This document shows positions 34,204 through 45,742 of a stretch of 64,000 nt of DNA, in pieces (positions within the stretch are counted from its first letter, which is position 1; every line of letters starts with the position of its first letter). The stretch is from Woeseiaceae bacterium (GTDB taxonomy: Bacteria; Pseudomonadota; Gammaproteobacteria; Steroidobacterales; Woeseiaceae), in assembly GCA_013043165.1 (NCBI GenBank), contig JABDOQ010000082.1:1-64000 (forward strand). The letters are read 5' to 3'. The position numbers and the translations under genes are program-made. The notes under the pieces were generated by a model. It worked only from the letters and a program-made list of their open reading frames with translations. It was not told the origin of the DNA and searched no databases.

Positions 34204-36171
34204 CTACTGCTCGGCTGCCCCGGCGGGGTCCTGCGACGAGTATTCGTCGATCGGTGGCAACATCGGGCGCTGCTCGCCGGGCATCAACTGTATGTCGTTG
34301 CCTTGTTGACCCTGCTGAACGTCGCGAATCATGTTGTATTTCTGGTTGGTCTCAAAAGCGGTCTGTCGTGCATCGCGAAGTATTTTCGGCCGAATGAAGA
34401 TCATCAGGTTGGTCTTGATTTTTTCGGTCTTGCGAGCGCGAAAAAGATTGCCGAGTAGCGGCACCCTGCCAAGTATCGGCACACGCTGGTCGCTTTCGCG
34501 AAGCTGGTCCTCAATCAGGCCGCCGAGAACCAGAATCTCACCGTCGTCGACTATGACCGTCGTCTCGACGATTCGTTGATTCGTAATCAGGTCAACGGCG
34601 CCTCCGGCCGATTGGGCAATGCTCGAGATTTCCTGCGAGATCTTGAGCACCATCGAATCGCCTTCATTGATCTGCGGCGTGATTGTGAGCTTTACGCCGA
34701 TCTGCTCGCGATTAATGGTCTGGAACGGATTCACAGACCCGGCGGTACCACCCGTGTTCGTGAACGAGCCCGTCACAAAGGGAACTTCCTGGCCGACGTT
34801 CAAACTGGCTTCTTCATTATCGGTCGTGACAATGGAAGGTGTCGAAATGATGTTCGTATCGGCATCGCCCTGGGCCGCTTTCAGAATGGCGGCAAAGCTC
34901 ACGCCGGAGTCGCTGATTCGTCCTACGCCGATTGTGATGCCGTCGCCAATAAGGCCGGACGGATCAGTCACGACGCCACTCCCCGCGGCACTCCCGAGCT
35001 GCACGACGCCGCTGAGGAAATCCGGGAAATTCGTCACGGCAATAGGCGAATCTGAGCCGCTGCCCTCGACAGCCCAGGAGGTGCCCAATTCGTTCCTGTC
35101 GTCGGCAATTACCTCGACAATAATCGCCTCGACCAGTACCTGAGCCCGGCGTATATCCAGCTTGTCAACAATCTGCGTCAGCGATCGCATCATCTTTGGC
35201 GGTGCGTTAACGACGATCGCGTTGGTCTGCGTATCGGCCCAGACGCTGATTTTGTCGGCCGATGCCGCGGCGGCCGCCGCCGGCGAGCCGCCGGCCTGGG
35301 TCGTGAAGTGTTGCTGTAACTTCGCGGCGAGTTCTTCGGCGTCTGCGTAACGCAGGTATCGAACCTGCGTGTCGCCGCCGTCTTCGAGCGGCGTGTCGAG
35401 GTGCGCGATCAACGTTCGCAGGCGTAAGCGATCCGACTTGTCGCCCCCAATCAACACACTGTTGGTGCGTGCATCCGCGACGAGGCTCGTGGTAACAGGC
35501 GCGCCATCGCTGCGTGGCGTTTGTGACAGTGCCGTCATGATGCGCACGATCTCGGCCGCAGAAGCGTGTTGCAGCGTAACGACCTCGATGTCTTCATCGC
35601 TCGCCTGGTCAATGCGGCGGATGATACTCACCATGCGAGCGACATTTGCCGCGCGATCCGAAATGATCAGCATATTCGATCCGGCATGCGCCACCATGTG
35701 CCCGTACTGCGGAATCAATGGTCGCAGGATCGGCACGAGCTGCGTGGCACCGACATTGTGAACCTGTATGACCTGGGTTGCCAGGTCGTCGGGTCCCGCC
35801 AGGCCGGTCGTTCCTATGGGGCCCGCAAATTGTCGCGCCGTCGCGTCCGGAATGATCTTGATCAGGTCACCGCTCTGAATCGCAACATAACCATGGACCT
35901 GGAGAATCGAAAGAAACGCCTCGTAAAACGCATCGGGTGACATCGGCGAAGACGACAGCAGTGTTACCTTGCCCGTAACGCGCGGATCGAGGATGAAATT
36001 TTTCCCGGTAACTTCGCTGACGGCTTCCACGACTTTGCGGATGTCGGCGTCATTCCAGTTCAGCGTGACATCTGCCTGTTGGGTCCATGCGACAGATGCG
36101 ACGGACAACAGCAGCGTCGTCAAAAGCAGGCGGACAGATCCGCGGTTCAGGGTTGTTGTTTTTCGTTTCAT
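34204..36171 (-). CDS. gspD: type II secretion outer-membrane secretin GspD
   Basis: Secretin of 655 residues that forms the outer-membrane gate. Signal peptide about 1-31; N0 domain (about 34-105, [31 protein letters not shown] is spread here) and N1-N3 repeats ([43 protein letters not shown]); secretin core with [10 protein letters not shown] and [14 protein letters not shown] [16 protein letters not shown], ending in [10 protein letters not shown]. The C-terminal 50 residues ([17 protein letters not shown]) would include an S-domain for a pilotin. The start overlaps gspC by four bases (ATGA). Confidence 0.95.
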   Translation of the reverse strand: MKRKTTTLNRGSVRLLLTTLLLSVASVAWTQQADVTLNWNDADIRKVVEAVSEVTGKNFILDPRVTGKVTLLSSSPMSPDAFYEAFLSILQVHGYVAIQSGDLIKIIPDATARQFAGPIGTTGLAGPDDLATQVIQVHNVGATQLVPILRPLIPQYGHMVAHAGSNMLIISDRAANVARMVSIIRRIDQASDEDIEVVTLQHASAAEIVRIMTALSQTPRSDGAPVTTSLVADARTNSVLIGGDKSDRLRLRTLIAHLDTPLEDGGDTQVRYLRYADAEELAAKLQQHFTTQAGGSPAAAAAASADKISVWADTQTNAIVVNAPPKMMRSLTQIVDKLDIRRAQVLVEAIIVEVIADDRNELGTSWAVEGSGSDSPIAVTNFPDFLSGVVQLGSAAGSGVVTDPSGLIGDGITIGVGRISDSGVSFAAILKAAQGDADTNIISTPSIVTTDNEEASLNVGQEVPFVTGSFTNTGGTAGSVNPFQTINREQIGVKLTITPQINEGDSMVLKISQEISSIAQSAGGAVDLITNQRIVETTVIVDDGEILVLGGLIEDQLRESDQRVPILGRVPLLGNLFRARKTEKIKTNLMIFIRPKILRDARQTAFETNQKYNMIRDVQQGQQGNDIQLMPGEQRPMLPPIDEYSSQDPAGAAEQ

Positions 36172-37103
36172 TTGGTTTGCTCGCCATCCAGGTCGAGTTG
36201 ACTGGTCTTCAGAACAATGGTTTCGGGCTGTCCATTGCGTTCTACAGTAACGGTCACTTGTTCTGAAGTGCCTAGTGCTTGAAAAATCTGCATTGCCTGG
36301 GTTGGATCGGTCAGCGACTGCCCGTCGATATCCTTAATCAGGTCACCGGGTCTCAGCCCGAGCGCTGCGAACTGCCGCCGGTCGCGTCCGGGGTATACCC
36401 GGTAACCGCTTTGTTGGCCATTGACGAAATAGGGTGTCGGGCGAATGACATCCGATAGTTTGCTCAGGTTCTGCGACACAACGGCCTGAATGCTTTGTGC
36501 ATTTGCCGCCTTCTGACGAGTACTTCTGGTCGTACGACGCACAGTTGTTGCCTGGCTCGCCGCAAACTCCTTGGGCAATTTCAGGTTCGTTAAAGCTCCG
36601 TTTTCATTCAGTACCACTCGGTCGGCATATACGGCATGCAATTTGGCGCTGGAACCGATCGGGTCGCCGATAGCATAGACTTTTTCTTCGTTGTTGCCAT
36701 CTGAAATGATGGCAACGGAAAATTCCGCAATGTCCGACGCAACCGTGCCCTTGAGCGACAGGTTGGTCAGCCGGGTATCGCTTAGATTCTCGTCCGCGGT
36801 TGGCGTCGGCATCGCCTCAACGGCGTCGACATCGGCAAGGCCGAACATGTGCGAATCCGCTATCGCCCGGACATCGGTGGAGGCTGTCGTCCCGATGCTT
36901 GCGGCGGGCATTGCATCCGGCACGGGCACGCTGACGCCGGCGGCGGGTGCAGGCACGAGCATCCAGATGATCTTCGCGATCTGCCAGGCAATGGCCACGA
37001 CCAGCAGCAGGCTGACCCAAGGCGGCAACAGCCGGTTTATGGCCGACAACGCATTGCTGCTGTCCACGCTCGAAAAATCGGACCAATTCGCTTTAGTGAC
37101 CAT
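36168..37103 (-). CDS. gspC: type II secretion inner-membrane protein GspC
   Basis: Inner-membrane anchor of 311 residues that links the platform to GspD. A transmembrane segment (about 27-50) is followed by a Pro/Ala-rich linker, the HR domain (about 105-185, LSLKGTVAS, VYAIGDPI, VVLNENGALTNLKLP) and a PDZ domain (about 225-300, GYRVYPGRDRRQFAALGLRPGDLIKDIDG is split here). It is first in the minus-strand run gspC-D-E-F, divergent from clpS. No gspG-N is visible, so pseudopilins and GspL/M must be encoded elsewhere. Confidence 0.93.
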   Translation of the reverse strand: MVTKANWSDFSSVDSSNALSAINRLLPPWVSLLLVVAIAWQIAKIIWMLVPAPAAGVSVPVPDAMPAASIGTTASTDVRAIADSHMFGLADVDAVEAMPTPTADENLSDTRLTNLSLKGTVASDIAEFSVAIISDGNNEEKVYAIGDPIGSSAKLHAVYADRVVLNENGALTNLKLPKEFAASQATTVRRTTRSTRQKAANAQSIQAVVSQNLSKLSDVIRPTPYFVNGQQSGYRVYPGRDRRQFAALGLRPGDLIKDIDGQSLTDPTQAMQIFQALGTSEQVTVTVERNGQPETIVLKTSQLDLDGEQTK

Positions 37104-37421
37104 ATTTCGCCCGGCTAGCTTCCGTACCTTGACCCATTTAATAACGCTGCGGCCCGATGATAGGGGTTGATGCCTGATGCCGACAAGTCAGCAGAAGCGA
37201 AAAATACTATATTTTGCAAGGATATACCCGCTTTTCTTAAAATTAAGATAAGATCTTGATTTGACCGGCTGACCGCAGTCAGGCGTCCCTAATTGTGCCC
37301 GAAACCGGGGATGCAGCGACAGGCCTATATATAATAACGTGCTTGCGGCCGGCATATTGATTTTCTCGTATCTGGCCGCAGAATTAGCTATCAACTGACA
37401 ACCTGGCATGCCGTGTAAAAG
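37104..37421. promoter_or_regulatory. divergent gspC / clpS intergenic region
   Basis: This 318-base gap has no convincing ORF. It must hold the gspC and clpS promoters. An AT-rich tract at about 37197-37260 and a TATAAT at 37330-37335 (plus strand) are seen, but no good -35 stands 17 bases before it. A small CTGAC/GTCAG inverted repeat lies near 37269-37281. No further structure is claimed. Confidence 0.4.
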
Positions 37422-37751
37422 ATGAGTGAGAATCCGACCGACAATGAGCGCTATGACAGCCACGAACTCGCTGTCGAAGAAGCGCGTCCGAAACTGAAAC
37501 GGCCGCCGTTGTACCGGGTGTTCCTGCTGAACGACGATTTTACGCCCATGGCATTCGTTGTGGATATACTCGAAACCATATTTGGCATGGAACGTACGCG
37601 AGCGACCCAGGTCATGTTAGAAGTACATACGAAAGGAAAGGGCGTCTGCGGGGTCTTCAATTTCGAAATCGCAGAGACCAAGGTGGCGCAGGTAATGGGA
37701 ATCGCAAGGCAGCATCAGCATCCCTTACTTTGTACTATGGAAGAGACCTGA
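37422..37751 (+). CDS. clpS: ATP-dependent Clp protease adaptor ClpS
   Basis: N-recognin of 109 residues that delivers substrates with N-terminal Leu, Phe, Trp or Tyr to ClpAP. The core has the Leu-binding signature [36 protein letters not shown] and the C-terminal HPLLCTME. It sits 20 bases upstream of clpA, as in E. coli. The disordered N-terminus (about 1-30) is the usual ClpA-engaging arm. Confidence 0.96.
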   Translation: MSENPTDNERYDSHELAVEEARPKLKRPPLYRVFLLNDDFTPMAFVVDILETIFGMERTRATQVMLEVHTKGKGVCGVFNFEIAETKVAQVMGIARQHQHPLLCTMEET

Positions 37752-37771
37752 AGAGGCAGTGAGGCAGCATT

Positions 37772-40045
37772 ATGCTCAGCAGTGAGCTTGAATTTTGCTT
37801 GAATGAGGCGTTTCAAAGAGCACGAGATCGCCGTCATGAATTCATGACGGTGGAGCATCTCTTGCTGGCGTTGCTCGATATTCCGAAAGTGCATGAGATC
37901 CTCAAGGCCTGCAGCGCGAATATTCCTGAGTTGCGCCGGCAGCTGGCTGAATGCGTAGATGAACAGACGCCGCTGCTGCCCGAAGAGGATGACACCGACG
38001 TGCAGCCCACGCTCGGCTTTCAGCGGGTGTTGCAGCGCGCGGTATTCCATGTGCAATCAAGTGGCAAGAAGGAGGTCACGGGAAGCAATGTGCTGGTTGC
38101 AATCTTCAGCGAGAAGCAGTCGCAGGCGGTCTATTTCCTCAATTTACAGGACATAACGCGTCTCGATATCGTTAACTACATATCTCACGGCTTGCCGCAG
38201 GTCCCGGGGGAGGGTGGTGAGGAAGAGTCCGAGGCGCAGCTCGAGCCGGATGCCGATGTCGAGCAATCGCCGCTCGATATGTATGCAACCAATCTGAATG
38301 AGCAGGCGATACAGGGGAAAATCGATCCGCTCATCGGCCGTGAGCTGGAGATTGAGCGCACCGTGCAGATCCTGTGCCGGCGCCGCAAGAATAATCCTCT
38401 GTACGTGGGAGAGGCCGGCGTCGGCAAGACCGCATTGGCCGAGGGCCTGGCTCGCATGATCACAGAAGAGCGGGTACCGGAAGTGCTTCGCGACAGTACG
38501 ATCTATGCGCTGGACATGGGTACACTGATAGCGGGCACCAAGTACCGCGGAGATTTCGAAAAGCGTTTGAAGGGCGTGATCGCGGAAATCAGCGAAGATC
38601 CCGGTGCGATTTTGTTCATTGATGAGATCCATACCGTGATCGGTGCAGGCGCCGCTTCGGGCGGCGTCATGGATGCGAGTAACCTGATCAAGCCGGTGCT
38701 CGCCAACGGCGAGATTCGTTGCATCGGGTCCACGACCTATTCCGAGTACCGCGGTATCTTCGAGAAGGACCATGCGCTGGCGCGGCGGTTTCAGAAAATT
38801 GACGTCCCCGAGCCCAGCATCGAGGAAACCGTCGCCATTCTCAAAGGGCTGAAGTCCCGATTCGAGGAGCACCATGGCATTCGCTACGAGAACGCGGCAC
38901 TCGAATCCGCCGCGGAATTGTCTGCAAGGCATATCAACGACAGGCATCTTCCGGACAAAGCGATTGACGTCATGGATGAAGCCGGTGCGAATCTGCGGCT
39001 GCAGCCCGTCGCCGAGCGTGGCGAGCTGGTTACGGTCGAGATGATCGAGAACATCGTAGCAAAGATGGCGCGCATTCCTGCCAAGAGCGTTTCCGCATCG
39101 GATCGCGATACGCTTCGTACGCTGGAGAGGGATCTCAAGCTGACGATTTTCGGGCAGGATCGTGCAATCGAAGCATTGAGCAGCGCGATAAAAATGTCGC
39201 GTTCCGGGCTGCGCGAGGAAGAGAAGCCGATTGGGGCATTCTTGTTTGCGGGTCCGACAGGCGTCGGAAAGACCGAGGTGACGCGACAGCTGGCGATGTC
39301 GATGGGCGTCGAACTGCTTCGTTTTGACATGTCCGAATACATGGAACGACATACCGTCTCCCGCCTGATCGGCGCGCCGCCGGGCTACGTCGGTTTCGAC
39401 CAGGGTGGATTGCTGACCGAGGCCGTTAGCAAGAACCCGCACGCCGTCGTTTTGCTCGACGAAATCGAAAAGGCGCATCCTGAGGTATTCAACCTGCTGC
39501 TACAGGTTATGGATCACGGCACACTGACAGACAACAACGGTCGAAAAGCCGACTTCCGAAATATCATTCTTGTCATGACAACCAACGCCGGTGCAGGGGA
39601 GATGAGTCGCGCCTCGATAGGGTTTACGCAGCAGGATCACAGCAGTGATGGCATGACGGTCATCAAGAAGTCGTTCTCGCCGGAGTTCCGCAACAGGCTC
39701 GACACGATAATTCAGTTTGCCTCACTCGATATTGATTCCATTAAACGCGTTGTGGATAAACTCGTGGTGGAACTCGAGGCCAAACTTGGCAACAACAACG
39801 TCACGCTGGAACTCGACGACGATGCGCGAGAGTGGATCGCGGAGCGCGGCTACGACCCGAAAATGGGTGCGCGACCAATGGCACGTGTCATTCAGGAGCA
39901 GATCAAACGTCCGCTGGCTGAAGAACTTCTGTTCGGCAGCCTGGCAGACGGCGGGCACGTCAGGATAACTGTCGGCGAGGACGGCAATCTGCAGTTGAAT
40001 GCGGAGCCGGTACTCAAGGAACTCGAGCACCTGCCTGAGGGTTAA
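37772..40045 (+). CDS. clpA: ATP-dependent Clp protease ATP-binding subunit ClpA
   Basis: Hexameric AAA+ unfoldase of 757 residues. The N-domain (1-140) is followed by D1 with Walker A GEAGVGKT (213-220) and D2 with Walker A GPTGVGKT (494-501). The ClpP-docking loop appears as IGF in SRASIGFTQQ. It has no M-domain, ruling out ClpB/ClpC. With ClpS and Aat nearby, it executes the N-degron pathway. It ends 13 bases from the convergent infA stop. Confidence 0.96.
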   Translation: MLSSELEFCLNEAFQRARDRRHEFMTVEHLLLALLDIPKVHEILKACSANIPELRRQLAECVDEQTPLLPEEDDTDVQPTLGFQRVLQRAVFHVQSSGKKEVTGSNVLVAIFSEKQSQAVYFLNLQDITRLDIVNYISHGLPQVPGEGGEEESEAQLEPDADVEQSPLDMYATNLNEQAIQGKIDPLIGRELEIERTVQILCRRRKNNPLYVGEAGVGKTALAEGLARMITEERVPEVLRDSTIYALDMGTLIAGTKYRGDFEKRLKGVIAEISEDPGAILFIDEIHTVIGAGAASGGVMDASNLIKPVLANGEIRCIGSTTYSEYRGIFEKDHALARRFQKIDVPEPSIEETVAILKGLKSRFEEHHGIRYENAALESAAELSARHINDRHLPDKAIDVMDEAGANLRLQPVAERGELVTVEMIENIVAKMARIPAKSVSASDRDTLRTLERDLKLTIFGQDRAIEALSSAIKMSRSGLREEEKPIGAFLFAGPTGVGKTEVTRQLAMSMGVELLRFDMSEYMERHTVSRLIGAPPGYVGFDQGGLLTEAVSKNPHAVVLLDEIEKAHPEVFNLLLQVMDHGTLTDNNGRKADFRNIILVMTTNAGAGEMSRASIGFTQQDHSSDGMTVIKKSFSPEFRNRLDTIIQFASLDIDSIKRVVDKLVVELEAKLGNNNVTLELDDDAREWIAERGYDPKMGARPMARVIQEQIKRPLAEELLFGSLADGGHVRITVGEDGNLQLNAEPVLKELEHLPEG

Positions 40046-40058
40046 TCAGCGGCGGTTG

Positions 40059-40277
40059 TCAACGCCCGCGATAGACGATACGACCCTTGCTGAGGTCATA
40101 CGGAGTGAGTTCCACCGTGACCTTGTCGCCGGTGAGTATACGAATGTAATTTTTGCGCATTTTTCCTGAAATATGCGCAGTCACAATGTGCCCGTTTTCC
40201 AGTTCTACCCGGAAGGTCGTATTGGGCAGCGTCTCGCTTACGACGCCTTCCATCTGAATGGCTTCTTCTTTCGCCAA
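40059..40277 (-). CDS. infA: translation initiation factor IF-1
   Basis: Single S1/OB-fold factor of 72 residues, [19 protein letters not shown] followed by [22 protein letters not shown] and the ending [11 protein letters not shown], nearly identical to the proteobacterial norm. It binds the 30S A site with IF2 and IF3. It is downstream of aat with a 77-base gap and convergent with clpA, reproducing the E. coli order clpS-clpA/infA-aat. Confidence 0.98.
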   Translation of the reverse strand: MAKEEAIQMEGVVSETLPNTTFRVELENGHIVTAHISGKMRKNYIRILTGDKVTVELTPYDLSKGRIVYRGR

Positions 40278-40354
40278 GGGTCTCGCTTCTCTCTAGTGCT
40301 AAAAGGCCGGCGAATTGTGCAGAAATGGCGTGCGTATTGCAATGCAATACTGGC

Positions 40355-41089
40355 CTATGCAGGCAACAACTCTGCTGCGGATATTGGGGCGGATGGCCAG
40401 TTTTCAAATGGTGTAACGGGATTACACAGTGGTTTCAGGACTTCGATGAACTCACGGCGTGGGATCAGTTTTGCGCCAAGACTGAGCAGGTGACTGGACG
40501 GTAGCTGGCAGTCGAAGATGCCGAATACGTCGTTATTGATCATATTGGAGAGCGCCAGCAGCGCGATCTTCGATGTATTTGCCTCGGCGCTGTACATGGA
40601 TTCGCCGAAGAACGCGCGTCCGATCGCCAGTCCATACAATCCGCCAACCAGCGATCCTTCCCGCCATATCTCGACTGAATGCGCCCAGCCTTCGCCATGC
40701 AGCCGCACATAGGCTGCGATCATATCCGCGGTGATCCAGGTCTCTTTTTCGGAAGCTCTCGGCGCCGCACAGGCGCGGATGACGGCGAGGAACGAGGTGT
40801 TGAATCGTACTTCCGCGGTCGATCGCCGAACATGACGACGCAGGCTACGCGAGAGGTGGAAGTCGCCTTTGCTGAAAGCACAGCGTGGATCGGGTGACCA
40901 CCACAGGATCGGTTGTCCTTCGTCGGACCACGGAAAAATGCCGCTGCGGTAGGCGGACAACAGTCGCTCTGTGCCGAGGTCGCCACCGGCTGCCAGCAGG
41001 CCGTTGGGTTCGCGCAATGCTGCCTCGACCGGCGGGAAGGCCTCCTGTGGATCGGTGGGGCTTAGCCAGATGACGCGGTTATTGCTCAT
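40355..41089 (-). CDS. aat: leucyl/phenylalanyl-tRNA-protein transferase
   Basis: Enzyme of 244 residues that adds Leu or Phe to proteins with N-terminal Lys or Arg, making them ClpS substrates. Motifs GLLAAGGDLGTERLLSAYRSGIFPW, WWSPDPR, WITADMIAAYVRLHGEGWAHSVE and FFGESMYS are diagnostic. The ATG at 41089 overlaps the upstream acetyltransferase-like gene by 11 bases; longer frames run through that gene. Its location with ClpS-ClpA completes an N-degron module. Confidence 0.96.
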   Translation of the reverse strand: MSNNRVIWLSPTDPQEAFPPVEAALREPNGLLAAGGDLGTERLLSAYRSGIFPWSDEGQPILWWSPDPRCAFSKGDFHLSRSLRRHVRRSTAEVRFNTSFLAVIRACAAPRASEKETWITADMIAAYVRLHGEGWAHSVEIWREGSLVGGLYGLAIGRAFFGESMYSAEANTSKIALLALSNMINNDVFGIFDCQLPSSHLLSLGAKLIPRREFIEVLKPLCNPVTPFENWPSAPISAAELLPA

Positions 41090-42218
41090 AGCTGTTCTTG
41101 TAAGGGCTGCGGGAATCCACTGCGTCCATGTAGCGATCGACGTGGCGGGCTTCCTCATCGAGGTATTTGCCGATTGCATCGGCGAACTCCGGATGCGCCA
41201 GCCAGTGCGCGGACCAGGTCGGTTGCGGCGAAAAACCGCGGCTGATTTTATGTTCGCCCTGGGTACCCGGCTCAAAAACCTGCTTGCCTGTGTCTATGCA
41301 GTAGTCGATTCCCTGGTAGTAACAGGTCTCGAAATGCAGTGCATCGTAGTGCCCGTCACTTCCCCAATAGCGCCCGTAGAGAACTTGGTCACTTTCGAAG
41401 AAAACTGCAGCGGCCACGGGACGGGATTCTTTTTCTGCAAGAACGATAAGAATGTTTTCCGGTAATTGCTCGCTGATCGATCTGAAAAAAGTTTCGTTGA
41501 AATAGGGCAGAGACCCTCTGCGCATGAACGTGCGGCTGATCAATGCGTATACGACGGACCAGGCCGAGTCGTCCATGTCGCTGCCTTTGAGGCGACGAAA
41601 ACCTATGCCGTTCTCTTCGGCTCGGCGCCTGTCGCGTTTTGCTTTTTTCCGTTTTGCCGCGTTAAAGGTCGCGAGGAAATCGTCGAAGTTTCCGTAGCCA
41701 CGGTTGTGCCAGTGGAACTGGCAGTCCTTCCGAACGAGTAGTCCCGCGGATTCGAGCAGCGGTATTTCTTCAGCCGTCGGAAAGAGAATGTGAAACGAGG
41801 AACAGTCCGATTCGGTGGCCAGGGCAATGGCTGCTGAGATGAGCGCTTGCGCCGCTTCGGCATCGTCGGGGTCGGACAGCAGCAGGCGACGGCCGGGTGC
41901 CGGCGTGAACGGGGCCGCTGAGACCAGTTTCGGGTAGTAACTGAAGCCCGCCTGTTCATAGGCACGTGCCCAGGCCCAATCGAATACGAACTCCCCCCAG
42001 GAATGACTCTTCTCGTACAAAGGCATTGCCGCACGCAGCCGGCCTTTCTTTCCGATGCTCAGGTGCCGTGGGGTCCAGCCCTGGGAAGGCGAGACGCAGT
42101 GAGTCCGTTCAGCGAGGTTCAGAAACTCGTGACGCAGGAACGGGCAGGCCGTGCCGGCAAGCTGGTTCCAGTCGTTTGCCGCGATATCGGCAATGCTGTC
42201 ATGGACGGTGACCTTCAT
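41079..42218 (-). CDS. GNAT-like / DUF482 family protein
   Basis: Protein of about 379 residues of the family called peptidogalycan biosynthesis/recognition or DUF482, a tandem GNAT fold like FemAB. Seen are FDWAWARAYEQAGFSYYPKLVSAAPFTP (in parts), YGNFDDFLATFNAAKRKKAKRDRR and the C-terminal FEPGTQGEHKISRGFSP. It is commonly found in proteobacteria next to aat and is likely an acyl- or aminoacyl-transferase; the substrate is unknown. The ATG at 42218 is chosen over a much longer frame that runs into trxB. It lies 14 bases after trxB and overlaps aat by 11. Confidence 0.85.
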   Translation of the reverse strand: MKVTVHDSIADIAANDWNQLAGTACPFLRHEFLNLAERTHCVSPSQGWTPRHLSIGKKGRLRAAMPLYEKSHSWGEFVFDWAWARAYEQAGFSYYPKLVSAAPFTPAPGRRLLLSDPDDAEAAQALISAAIALATESDCSSFHILFPTAEEIPLLESAGLLVRKDCQFHWHNRGYGNFDDFLATFNAAKRKKAKRDRRRAEENGIGFRRLKGSDMDDSAWSVVYALISRTFMRRGSLPYFNETFFRSISEQLPENILIVLAEKESRPVAAAVFFESDQVLYGRYWGSDGHYDALHFETCYYQGIDYCIDTGKQVFEPGTQGEHKISRGFSPQPTWSAHWLAHPEFADAIGKYLDEEARHVDRYMDAVDSRSPYKNSYEQ

Positions 42219-42232
42219 TGGGCACCGCGGCC

Positions 42233-43321
<1,089 letters not shown>

Positions 43322-43373
43322 CTATATGCGGCACAGCGCGTCCTTGGGCTAGTGTAGGGAAAATCGTTTCTTA

Positions 43374-45695
43374 ATGGCAAGAGTCTCAAAAGCGAAACAA
43401 CCTGAATCACGTTTGTCGGCGCAGGTTCATCGGGCGCTGCGCGAAGGCGCATTGTATGTGTTCGGCGCGCTGGCGCTGATTCTCTGGTATGCGCTGTTCA
43501 CGTATGACCCTGCTGATCCGAGCTGGAGCCAGGCAACTACCGATACATCGGTGAACAACGGCATCGGGCTGTTCGGTGCGCAGATTGCCGGCCTGCTGTT
43601 CTCTTTCTTCGGTCGCCCGGCGTATCTGTTTACGGTCATGATCTTCTACCTGGGCTGGATGCTGTACCGGGAACAAAAAACCCAGATTGAACTTACCGGG
43701 CTCGATTTCGGCCTGCGTTTTTCCGGTTTTCTGGCGACACTCGTCACCAGTTGTGCATTGTCGTCGTTGCACTTCGCGCCGGCAGGGTTTCCCAATTCGG
43801 CCGGCGGCATCATCGGCGCGAGCGTGGGTGAGCTGCTCGTTGACGTAATGAAGCTGCTGGGCGCGAGCACGCTGTTGTTTTGCCTGTGGGTTGCAGCGAT
43901 CTCGCTGTTCCTCGGTATTTCATGGATCGCCGTGATGGATCGAATTGGCCAATGGGCCCTGTCGGGTTACGAAAAAGCCAGGATCAAAATCAGCGAGCTG
44001 CGGGACAGGGCAGAGGGTCGGCGGCAGGCAGCGGCACGGCAGGACATCGTCAAGGTTCAGAAAGAACTCAAGGCAAAACGCTCGAAGCCGCGTATCGAAC
44101 CGGTACTGCCTGCACTGGAGCCCAGCCTCCGGGCAGAAAAAGAACGACAGGTACCGCTGTTCGATCCACCGGAAGCCGGCGAGTTGCCACCGCTGTCTAT
44201 TCTCGATGATCCCCCCGAACAGAAACACGGCTATTCCGAGGAGTCGCTCGAGGCGATGTCGCGGCTGGTCGAACTCAAACTCAAGGACTTCAATATCGAT
44301 GTCGAGGTCCGATCAGTGTCGCCCGGTCCCGTCATCACACGATTCGAACTGGACCCGGCGCCGGGGGTAAAAGTAAGCCAGATTGCCAACCTGTCGAAAG
44401 ATCTCGCGCGGTCACTGTCTGTTGTCAGTGTGCGCATCGTCGAGGTTATCCCGGGCAAGTCATTCGTCGGTCTCGAAATACCGAACGAAAGGCGCCAGCT
44501 GGTCACGCTCGGCGAAATTCTCAAATCCCGTGCCTACGACGATATGGCGTCACCTTTGACGCTCGCTCTTGGCAAGGATATCGGCGGCAATTCTGTGGTG
44601 GCCGATCTCGCGCGTATGCCGCACCTGCTGATTGCAGGCACCACGGGCTCGGGTAAATCGGTCGGCATCAACGCGATGGTACTCAGCATCCTGTACAAAT
44701 CGCAGCCGGAACAGGTTCGCATGATCATGATCGACCCCAAGATGCTCGAGCTTTCGGTGTATGAAGGTATCCCGCATTTACTTGCACCGGTCGTCACTGA
44801 CATGAAAGAAGCGTCGAATTCGCTGCGCTGGTGTGTCGCCGAGATGGACCGCCGCTACCGTCTCATGTCGGGGCTGGGAGTACGTAATATCGGCGGCTAC
44901 AATCGCAAGGTGAAAGAGGCCATTGCCGCCGGCGATCCGATCAAGGACCCTACGTTTCGCCCGCCGGAAATCTTCGATGAAGACAAGCCTGTTATCCACC
45001 CGACTCTGACACCGCTGCCCTATATCGTCGTCATCATCGATGAACTCGCGGACATGATGATGATCGTGGGCAAGAAGGTCGAAGAACTGATTGCACGACT
45101 GGCGCAAAAGGCGCGGGCGTCGGGCATACACATGATCCTCGCAACGCAGCGCCCGTCTGTCGACGTGATCACGGGACTGATCAAGGCAAACGTGCCTACC
45201 CGGATCGCTTTCCAGGTCTCGGCCAGGGTCGATTCGCGGACCATACTCGATCAGCAGGGCGCCGAGAATCTGCTCGGGCATGGTGACATGCTCTACCTGC
45301 CGCCCGGTACCTCGCTACCCGTGCGCGTGCACGGCGCATTTGTCGCTGACCATGAGGTCCACGCGGTTGTACGCCAGCTGAAAAAAAGCGGCAGGCCGCG
45401 CTATATCGATGAAATTCTCGAGGGTCCTGCGAGTCCAACACCTGGACTGATAGGAATTGACAAGATGCCGGCTGACAGCGCGGATGCAGAGCAGGATCCG
45501 CTGTATGACCAGGCTGTGCAGGTTGTCATGGATACTCGAAAAGCATCGATATCGGGCGTTCAGCGGCGTCTGAAGATCGGCTACAATCGCGCCGCGAGAA
45601 TGGTCGAGTCCATGGAGGCGGCGGGTCTGGTCGGGCCGCTGCAGCCCAACGGGACACGAGAAATTCTGGTACCGAATGCGGCGGCCGAGGAATAA
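43374..45695 (+). CDS. ftsK: DNA translocase FtsK
   Basis: Septal DNA pump of 773 residues coordinating chromosome dimer resolution. Four transmembrane segments lie in about 25-200; a short linker follows, then the RecA-like motor with Walker A GTTGSGKS (422-429), Walker [13 protein letters not shown] and the C-terminal gamma winged-helix (about 705-770, [19 protein letters not shown]) that recognises KOPS sequences. The linker is much shorter than in E. coli (1329 residues), as in many non-enteric species. It is followed by lolA after 47 bases. Confidence 0.96.
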   Translation: MARVSKAKQPESRLSAQVHRALREGALYVFGALALILWYALFTYDPADPSWSQATTDTSVNNGIGLFGAQIAGLLFSFFGRPAYLFTVMIFYLGWMLYREQKTQIELTGLDFGLRFSGFLATLVTSCALSSLHFAPAGFPNSAGGIIGASVGELLVDVMKLLGASTLLFCLWVAAISLFLGISWIAVMDRIGQWALSGYEKARIKISELRDRAEGRRQAAARQDIVKVQKELKAKRSKPRIEPVLPALEPSLRAEKERQVPLFDPPEAGELPPLSILDDPPEQKHGYSEESLEAMSRLVELKLKDFNIDVEVRSVSPGPVITRFELDPAPGVKVSQIANLSKDLARSLSVVSVRIVEVIPGKSFVGLEIPNERRQLVTLGEILKSRAYDDMASPLTLALGKDIGGNSVVADLARMPHLLIAGTTGSGKSVGINAMVLSILYKSQPEQVRMIMIDPKMLELSVYEGIPHLLAPVVTDMKEASNSLRWCVAEMDRRYRLMSGLGVRNIGGYNRKVKEAIAAGDPIKDPTFRPPEIFDEDKPVIHPTLTPLPYIVVIIDELADMMMIVGKKVEELIARLAQKARASGIHMILATQRPSVDVITGLIKANVPTRIAFQVSARVDSRTILDQQGAENLLGHGDMLYLPPGTSLPVRVHGAFVADHEVHAVVRQLKKSGRPRYIDEILEGPASPTPGLIGIDKMPADSADAEQDPLYDQAVQVVMDTRKASISGVQRRLKIGYNRAARMVESMEAAGLVGPLQPNGTREILVPNAAAEE

Positions 45696-45742
45696 TTCGA
45701 AGGATGGAGCAAGGGCCGCAGCGCCCTGCGAGGAACGGATAC

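Noticed and set aside
38144-39478. A 444-codon open frame antisense to clpA
   Set aside because: clpA is complete with all AAA+ motifs on the opposite strand, and the antisense product has no family signature.
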